Source: RZYY01 sp036794825
GTDB taxonomy: Bacteria; Bacteroidota; Bacteroidia; Bacteroidales; 4484-276
NCBI GenBank assembly: GCA_036794825.1
Contig: DAIRGA010000037.1
Span: 1-44,378, forward strand
Length of the DNA: 44,378 bases
Direction: 5' to 3'
The position numbers and the translations under genes were made by a program. Shown one piece after another: positions 38,921-44,378 of this stretch (positions are counted from its first letter, which is position 1; each line of letters begins with the position of its first letter). Under the pieces are notes generated by a model, which saw only the letters and a list, made by a program, of their open reading frames with translations, ran no database searches and was not told the origin of the DNA.

Positions 38921-41900
38921 TCAGGCTTTTGCCGCTTTTTTGTTCTGCTTTCTCATCAACATATCGTAAGCAAGCGGACTGGCCACGAACAGGGATGAGT
39001 AGGTTCCAATAAGGATACCCATGAAAAGGGCAAAGGTGAATCCGCGGATAACCTCACCGCCAAAGATGAAGATCATCAGCAATACAAGCAGTGTGGTGCC
39101 GGAGGTGTTGATCGTTCTTGCCAGGGTGCTGTTCAAACCGTCGTTGATATTGGTCATCAGCGTCTTTTTCGGATGCAGGAAGAGATACTCCCTGATTCGG
39201 TCGAAGATGATTACGGTATCGTTGATGGAATATCCGATGATGGTCAGGATAGCTGCAATGAATGCCTGGTCAATCTCGAGGTTGAACGGCAATACATTAT
39301 AGAAGATCGAGAATAAGCTGATGGTGATGAATGAATCGTGGAAGAGGGCGATTACCCCGGAGAGACCGAATTGCCAACGCTTAAAACGAATAGCAATGTA
39401 AACAAATATGACTACCAGGGCAAATACAACCGATAATAAAGCGCGGTTCCTGATGTCAGAGGCAATGGTAGGTCCAACCTTTTGTGAACTCAGGATTCCC
39501 GTGAGTTTATCCGTATCTGTATCCGAAACAAAATCTGCGTAGGTTATATTCTTGTCAACATAGAACCGGCTGAGATTATCGTACAGCATTCGTTGAATGA
39601 TGGAGTCCATTGCCGGAGTATCGTCGTTGATTTTGTATTTTGTCGTGATTTTAACCTGAGAATTGGGACCGAATGTTTTTACTTCAGGTTGTTGCTCGAA
39701 AGGAGCAACCAGTGCCGACCTGATTTCATTGGTATTCACCGACTGGTCAAACCGCACAACATAAGTTCTTCCACCTGAAAAATCCACTCCGTAATTAACT
39801 CCGCGGACGATCAGAGATCCAATTCCCAGGATGATAATGGCTGACGAAAGAATATACGCTTTTTTTCTCATTCCAAGGAAGTTGAAGTTTACGGTTGAGA
39901 AGGCGTTCATGGTCATGCTGTTGCCAAAAACAATTCCACGGTTGTGCGTAAGATTGTAATCAAAGATCAGCCTTGAAATCAAAATTGCTGAAAAGAGTGA
40001 CGAAAGGATACCAATGATAAGCGTTGTGGCGAAACCCTGTACCGGACCTGTTCCGAAAGTATAAAGAACAACAGCGGTAAGCAAGGTGGTTACGTTACCG
40101 TCAATGATGGCTGAATAAGCATTTTTGTAACCGTCGCTGATGGCAAGTTTGGTACCTTTACCGGCTCTGACCTCCTCCTTGATACGTTCGTAGATGATTA
40201 CGTTGGCGTCAACTGCCATACCAAGCGTAAGCACGATACCCGCAATACCCGGCAAGGTCAGTACAGCGCCCAGCGATGCCAGAACACCGAATATGAACAG
40301 AATATTGACCAGCAAGGCAAGGTCGGCCACCCACCCGGCTCTGTTGTAATAGAATATCATGTAAGCCAGAATCATAACAAATGCCAGCACAAACGACATC
40401 AGACCGTTGGTAACTGCGATGCGTCCGAGAGATGGACCAACCACAGCCTCTTCGACGATGTGAGCAGGCGCAGGAAGCTTACCGGCTTTAAGAATGTTGG
40501 CAAGGTCCTGCGCTTCAACTACTTCAAAGTTTCCGGTGATGGATGATCTTCCGCTGGGGATTTCATCGTTGACGTTTGGCGCTGAATAGACATAATTATC
40601 GAGGACGATGGCGATCTGGTTTCCGATGTTATCACCGGTCAACCGCCGCCAGATTCGTGCTCCTTCTGAGTTCATGGTCATGGTTACTTCAACCCTGCCG
40701 CTGGTTGGTTCAAAATCCTGGCGGGCGTCAACAATCACGCTACCATCCAGTGATGGGCTGCCATCCCTTGAAGTCACCTTCAGGGCAACCAGTTCGAGTA
40801 ATCCGGGCGCCCATTTTTCCGGCTTGATTTTCCAGGCAAGTTTAAGGTTACGCGGGAAAGCGTCTCCATCTTTGTTTACTTTCCTCAGATAGTCGTTAAT
40901 GCGCGCGGTATCCTTGATTTCAGCGAAACCAACGGTAGCATTGGGTGCTGGCGCCCAACCACCCTGGCCTTCCTGGAGATTTGGACGCAGGTAAGCAAAC
41001 AGTGGATTGGTTTTGGCGATCTCTTCGGTAGATTTGGCGATGGTGTCGCTTGTGGCTTCTCCAATTTCATCCAGCAGTTTCGATTTGGTAGTATCTGCTA
41101 GGGAATCCGATGGATTGGTTTGTTCGGCAACCTCATTTTCAGGCGTTGTTTCTGCAGTTTCGGTGGTCTCTGAAGTTTCAGCGGATGCTTCGTCTGTGTT
41201 TTCAATCTTCAGGATATTAACCAGTTTCTGATCTGCAGCCTCGAAATAGGTATACAACTCCGTAAATTTATAGGTTTCCCAGAATTCGAGCTGTGCTGTT
41301 CCCTGCAGGAGTTTCCTCACGCGTTCAGGCTCTTTGATACCCGGAAGTTCCACCAGGATACGTCCGGCGGTCTGTAATTTCTGGATATTTGGCTGGGTTA
41401 CCCCGAAACGGTCAATACGCGAACGAAGAATATTGAATGTACGGTCAATGGCCTGGTCGGTTTCGATGCGAAGGATATCCAATACCTGATCGTTGGTTGA
41501 GTTGAAGTTGATCTGATCTTTGAACTCAGCCATGAAAATGGATGCCAGTTGGAAGTTGGGATCAATTTCCTGGATAGATTGCCCGAACAGCGTAACAAAA
41601 TCTTCCTGGCTGTTTCGCTCTTTTAACCTGGCGCGCTCGATGGCCTCAACGAAAACCGGATTTTGACTATTCCCCGACAAGGCCTGGATAATATCGGCTA
41701 CAGCCACCTGCAGGGTAACGTTCATACCACCTTTCAGGTCAAGCCCGAGGTTGAGCTCACGCTCTTTTACTTCTTTAAATGTGTATTTTCTGATGAGAAT
41801 ATTGTAAACAACCTGGTTCGACATCGAGTCCAGGAAGTAGGTTTCTCTCGCCCTGGAAATGGAATCAAACACAAATTGCTGCCTTAATAAGTCACCTCCC

Positions 41901-42055
41901 GAAAGAGCAGTTGCCAGTCGTTCTGTTTCAGCGCCGGTGGCGTAAGCATTTGCTTTCTTTTCCACCCTTACGGTAACGTAGGTAAAGGATAAATGGAACA
42001 GACAGGCTAACGCAAACAAAATGGCAATGCTCTTAATGAATCCTTTGTTTTGCAT
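38921..42055 (-). CDS. secDF: SecDF protein-export membrane fusion protein
   Basis: A 1044-aa fusion of SecD and SecF, as found in Bacteroidetes. The SecD half has an N-terminal helix, DLKGGMNVTLQVAVADII, the P1 region, EIPSGRSSITGNF and the membrane motif ITLGMAVDANVIIYERIKEE (as LTLGMAVDANVIIYERIKEE). The SecF half has NYGVDFSGGRTYVVRF and IGYSINDTVIIFDRIRE. It uses the proton gradient to help pull secreted proteins through SecYEG. An acidic Glu/Thr/Ser-rich insert (about residues 280-340) in the SecD periplasmic part is longer than usual. It has its own promoter and terminator. Confidence 0.95.
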   Translation of the reverse strand: MQNKGFIKSIAILFALACLFHLSFTYVTVRVEKKANAYATGAETERLATALSGGDLLRQQFVFDSISRARETYFLDSMSNQVVYNILIRKYTFKEVKERELNLGLDLKGGMNVTLQVAVADIIQALSGNSQNPVFVEAIERARLKERNSQEDFVTLFGQSIQEIDPNFQLASIFMAEFKDQINFNSTNDQVLDILRIETDQAIDRTFNILRSRIDRFGVTQPNIQKLQTAGRILVELPGIKEPERVRKLLQGTAQLEFWETYKFTELYTYFEAADQKLVNILKIENTDEASAETSETTETAETTPENEVAEQTNPSDSLADTTKSKLLDEIGEATSDTIAKSTEEIAKTNPLFAYLRPNLQEGQGGWAPAPNATVGFAEIKDTARINDYLRKVNKDGDAFPRNLKLAWKIKPEKWAPGLLELVALKVTSRDGSPSLDGSVIVDARQDFEPTSGRVEVTMTMNSEGARIWRRLTGDNIGNQIAIVLDNYVYSAPNVNDEIPSGRSSITGNFEVVEAQDLANILKAGKLPAPAHIVEEAVVGPSLGRIAVTNGLMSFVLAFVMILAYMIFYYNRAGWVADLALLVNILFIFGVLASLGAVLTLPGIAGIVLTLGMAVDANVIIYERIKEEVRAGKGTKLAISDGYKNAYSAIIDGNVTTLLTAVVLYTFGTGPVQGFATTLIIGILSSLFSAILISRLIFDYNLTHNRGIVFGNSMTMNAFSTVNFNFLGMRKKAYILSSAIIILGIGSLIVRGVNYGVDFSGGRTYVVRFDQSVNTNEIRSALVAPFEQQPEVKTFGPNSQVKITTKYKINDDTPAMDSIIQRMLYDNLSRFYVDKNITYADFVSDTDTDKLTGILSSQKVGPTIASDIRNRALLSVVFALVVIFVYIAIRFKRWQFGLSGVIALFHDSFITISLFSIFYNVLPFNLEIDQAFIAAILTIIGYSINDTVIIFDRIREYLFLHPKKTLMTNINDGLNSTLARTINTSGTTLLVLLMIFIFGGEVIRGFTFALFMGILIGTYSSLFVASPLAYDMLMRKQNKKAAKA

Positions 42056-42115
42056 GTGTAAATTGATTTTGAATAATAATTACTTCAATTAGACTACCTT
42101 AAATTTTTGAGGGTG

Positions 42116-42145
42116 CAAATATAGAACAACATTTACAATTAACAA
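42116..42145 (-). promoter_or_regulatory. Promoter of secDF
   Basis: On the minus strand TTG (42145-42143), 19 bases, then TATATTTG (42123-42116) fit the Bacteroidetes consensus and spacing. The ATG at 42055 follows with a leader of about 55 bases. Confidence 0.72.
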
Positions 42146-42237
42146 GTGCCACTCAATAACAAAATAAACCAGATCCGGCTCTTTTCCTTTGTTCACTTAG
42201 ATTTGGGGATGGTGATCCACATTGTTCCGACAATCGT

Positions 42238-44205
42238 TTAAAAGGGTAAAAAAGCATATTTTTCGGCATAGTAAAGCATCTGATCGCCAAAATTTTCGGG
42301 ATAATGGATGATTACCTCCACAATTTCTCCGTTTTCGATCACCGGTTCCAGGACAGGATTGAGAAAACCTGAAAACTTAGGAATTTTCAGCGATTCCCAT
42401 CGCTGCAGCACTTCCGGGTGCACCTCCTGATCCACTTTCACTCCGAGGTTTTCGACAAGTTGCTTTGCCGCCTCAAAATCGCCTTCTGATTTAATCCGCT
42501 GAACTTCGGTGAGCAGCCTGCCAAAAAGGATTCTGAGTTTTTCATGGTCGTTCACTGTGTAGTAAGTCTTTCCGGACTGGCTCTTTTTTTCAATAATATT
42601 CTCCGACAGCCCCTTTTCGTACACCCAGTTGGCAATCAGGTAACGGTTGCGCATGTGCGACTCTTCAAGGTTTTTACCAGGCTCAATCCTTGCCAGCTGA
42701 GTGAGCAAACTACCGGTAATGAATGAGTTGTACTCGGCGTAACCGGCTTCCACTGAAGGCATTAGCCCTAGTTCGACCAGCTTAGGATCAATGGCATAGT
42801 AAAGCGCCACAAGGTCGGCCCGCGCTTCTTCGATTGTGGAAGCATAATTTTTCAGGGTGTCGTGCGGCTGGGCTACTCCATCCTTCAATTTTCCGGAGCC
42901 ATGTCCGATGATCTCATGCAGGTCAACGTGTAGATGTGTGGCGAGCTGATTCCATTTCCTTGCCAGCTCCTTTTCTTTCTCCGACCAGTAAAATTCCTCA
43001 ATCACACCGGATTCTTTTGAGGCAATAGTGTGGGCATCAATAATATTGACCAGCGTTACCGATTTTGAGCCATGCTCAGCCCTGATCTGGTCGGCATTGG
43101 GCAGGTTGATGCCTATGGGCGATGCAGGTGAACAATCTCCCGACTCCACCACCACATTTACACCTCTTGCCGAAACTCCGGTGATTTCACTCTTTTTGTA
43201 TTCACCTGAGATGGTAGAATTTTTCTCAAACCATTCTGCATTTTTGCTGATGATCTGCGCTCTGTGGGTAGATTCGGCATCCTGCAGCTGCACCACCGAT
43301 TCAAAGGTGGCTTTTCGTCCGAGCGGATCGCCGTAAACCTCTATAAACCCGTTGATTACATCTGCCTCGCTGTCTGTGTCTTTTAACCAGAGTATATTGT
43401 ATTCGTCAAAAGTCCTGAGATCGCCGGTAGTATAAAATTCGGCCAGTTTCTCCAAAGCTGCCTGCTGATTCGCATTTTCGGCCACCGAAGCCGCTTTTTT
43501 CAGCCAGTAAACCATGCTTTCGATGGCTTCGGTGTACATGCCCCCGATTTTCCAGGTCTTCTCCACTATTTTTCCATCTAACTTTATCAATTTGGAATTT
43601 AATCCCGGCGAAAGTGGCTGTGCGGGATTGCCGGCAGCCAAATCAGCATAGAACTTTTCCGCTTCAGCCTGGGTTACATTTTCATAGAAATTGTTGGCCG
43701 AAGCGATCACCAGGTCAACACCTTCATCCAGCGTTACCCTTTTGCTGTCAAGATCCGGGTCGAAGAGAAGCGGAATTATTTTTGTCAAAAGCTCTTCCGG
43801 TTGCTCGTTATCTTTGAGAAAGCCGGCTTTTGGCGTGTTTTGCAACAAAGATTCAAAGTAGGCTGGTGAAAACTCCGGGATCATTTTCTCCATCGAATTA
43901 TGGTGATGGATTCCGTTGGAGAACCATACTTTCTTCACATACACCATAAATTTACCCCACTCTTCCGTGTCCCTTCTACCCTGATAGTGTCTGACAATAT
44001 GTTCTAAGGTGTTGCGGATTAGCAAATTATGTCGGTAGTTCTGGTCCCAGATGATGTCCCTTCCTGAAAGCGCAGCTTCGTAAAGAAAGTAGAGTAACTT
44101 TTTCTTTTCCAGTGGAAGTTGTTCGAAACCAGGCACCTGGTAGCGCAAAATGCGGATATCGGCAAATTGTTCCGCTATCACCTTAAATTTATCTGTGTTG
44201 GTCAT
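42238..44205 (-). CDS. Dipeptidyl peptidase III (M49 zinc peptidase)
   Basis: A 655-aa M49-family metallopeptidase, close in length to bacterial DPP III enzymes. The zinc motif HEIIGH is at 430-435 and the second motif EEARAD at 459-464, the two hallmarks of the family. It releases dipeptides from the N-terminus of short peptides. No signal peptide is seen, so it is probably cytoplasmic and serves in peptide use. It is convergent with nothing; secDF follows on the same strand after about 180 bases. Confidence 0.93.
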   Translation of the reverse strand: MTNTDKFKVIAEQFADIRILRYQVPGFEQLPLEKKKLLYFLYEAALSGRDIIWDQNYRHNLLIRNTLEHIVRHYQGRRDTEEWGKFMVYVKKVWFSNGIHHHNSMEKMIPEFSPAYFESLLQNTPKAGFLKDNEQPEELLTKIIPLLFDPDLDSKRVTLDEGVDLVIASANNFYENVTQAEAEKFYADLAAGNPAQPLSPGLNSKLIKLDGKIVEKTWKIGGMYTEAIESMVYWLKKAASVAENANQQAALEKLAEFYTTGDLRTFDEYNILWLKDTDSEADVINGFIEVYGDPLGRKATFESVVQLQDAESTHRAQIISKNAEWFEKNSTISGEYKKSEITGVSARGVNVVVESGDCSPASPIGINLPNADQIRAEHGSKSVTLVNIIDAHTIASKESGVIEEFYWSEKEKELARKWNQLATHLHVDLHEIIGHGSGKLKDGVAQPHDTLKNYASTIEEARADLVALYYAIDPKLVELGLMPSVEAGYAEYNSFITGSLLTQLARIEPGKNLEESHMRNRYLIANWVYEKGLSENIIEKKSQSGKTYYTVNDHEKLRILFGRLLTEVQRIKSEGDFEAAKQLVENLGVKVDQEVHPEVLQRWESLKIPKFSGFLNPVLEPVIENGEIVEVIIHYPENFGDQMLYYAEKYAFLPF

Positions 44206-44260
44206 GATTACCGATGATTAATTTTTTCCAGCCAAAGAACTAATAAAGATGAAAATCATT

Positions 44261-44378
44261 GTTTACCCCGCCTGAAGGTCTATTATTTTCAACGATTTCA
44301 ATTCAATGATCCATCCTCATTAAGTGATTCCCGATTTTCAACGATTTGCTCCCAATTTGGGTCGGGGTAAACAAATCG
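44261..44378. repeat. Repeat-rich sequence at the window end
   Basis: gtttaccccg (44261-44270) and cggggtaaac (44363-44372) form an inverted pair. attttcaacgattt occurs twice as a direct repeat (44285-44298, 44334-44347). A small inverted pair, cgatttg/caaatcg, ends the window. It looks like a dispersed or nested repeat that may continue past the window. Confidence 0.55.

Overview
This window looks like chromosomal DNA from a Bacteroidota (Bacteroidetes) bacterium, probably an anaerobe close to Bacteroidales. The evidence is the gldA/gldF/gldG gliding-type ABC cluster, a one-piece SecDF, DUF4293 and DUF434 proteins, an M49 peptidase, a PorE-like OmpA protein, a tmRNA tag ending NYALAA, and repeated -7 promoter elements of the Bacteroidetes type TAnnTTTG. 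No species can be named from the sequence.

Positions 1-13376 hold a ferritin-like protein, an NlpC/P60 cell-wall peptidase, an HD-domain hydrolase, a small membrane protein, and a metabolic block. That block has an acyl-CoA dehydrogenase, the two electron transfer flavoprotein subunits, and a convergent phosphate butyryltransferase/butyrate kinase pair. Together they can take an enoyl-CoA such as crotonyl-CoA to butyrate with ATP formation. A membrane LytS-type sensor with a decayed ATP-binding region lies between the two halves. An M64 peptidase closes the region.

Positions 13377-18672 are a compact 5.27-kb integrated element in the 3' end of the tmRNA gene ssrA. It is bounded by a 24-bp direct repeat (attL 13377-13400, attR 18649-18672) and all its genes are on the minus strand: tyrosine integrase, a 57-aa HTH/excisionase-like protein, a coiled-coil protein, a RepA/RecA-like ATPase, an iteron-rich intergenic region, a DUF5681 protein and three unknown small proteins. 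I see no relaxase, capsid or lysis genes. The layout resembles a self-replicating phage satellite or minimal integrative element and is the best candidate here for something undescribed.

Positions 18652-24492 are a housekeeping block: ssrA, trigger factor with an unusual His/Asp tail, clpP, clpX, a DUF434 protein, aroQ and a DUF4293 membrane protein. tmRNA, trigger factor and ClpXP are functionally linked in protein quality control.

Positions 24493-44378 hold gldA-gldF-gldG plus a DUF4340 protein, a D-2-hydroxyacid dehydrogenase, a lipoprotein, an RND/MMPL exporter, rfbA, a polyprenyl synthase, the PorE-like OmpA protein with a C-terminal retropepsin-like domain that lacks the usual active-site motif, a TatA-type subunit, secDF and a dipeptidyl peptidase III. 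The theme is envelope biogenesis and protein export. Several intergenic regions carry palindromic or dispersed-repeat-like sequence. All family names come from reading the translated sequence; no database search was run.
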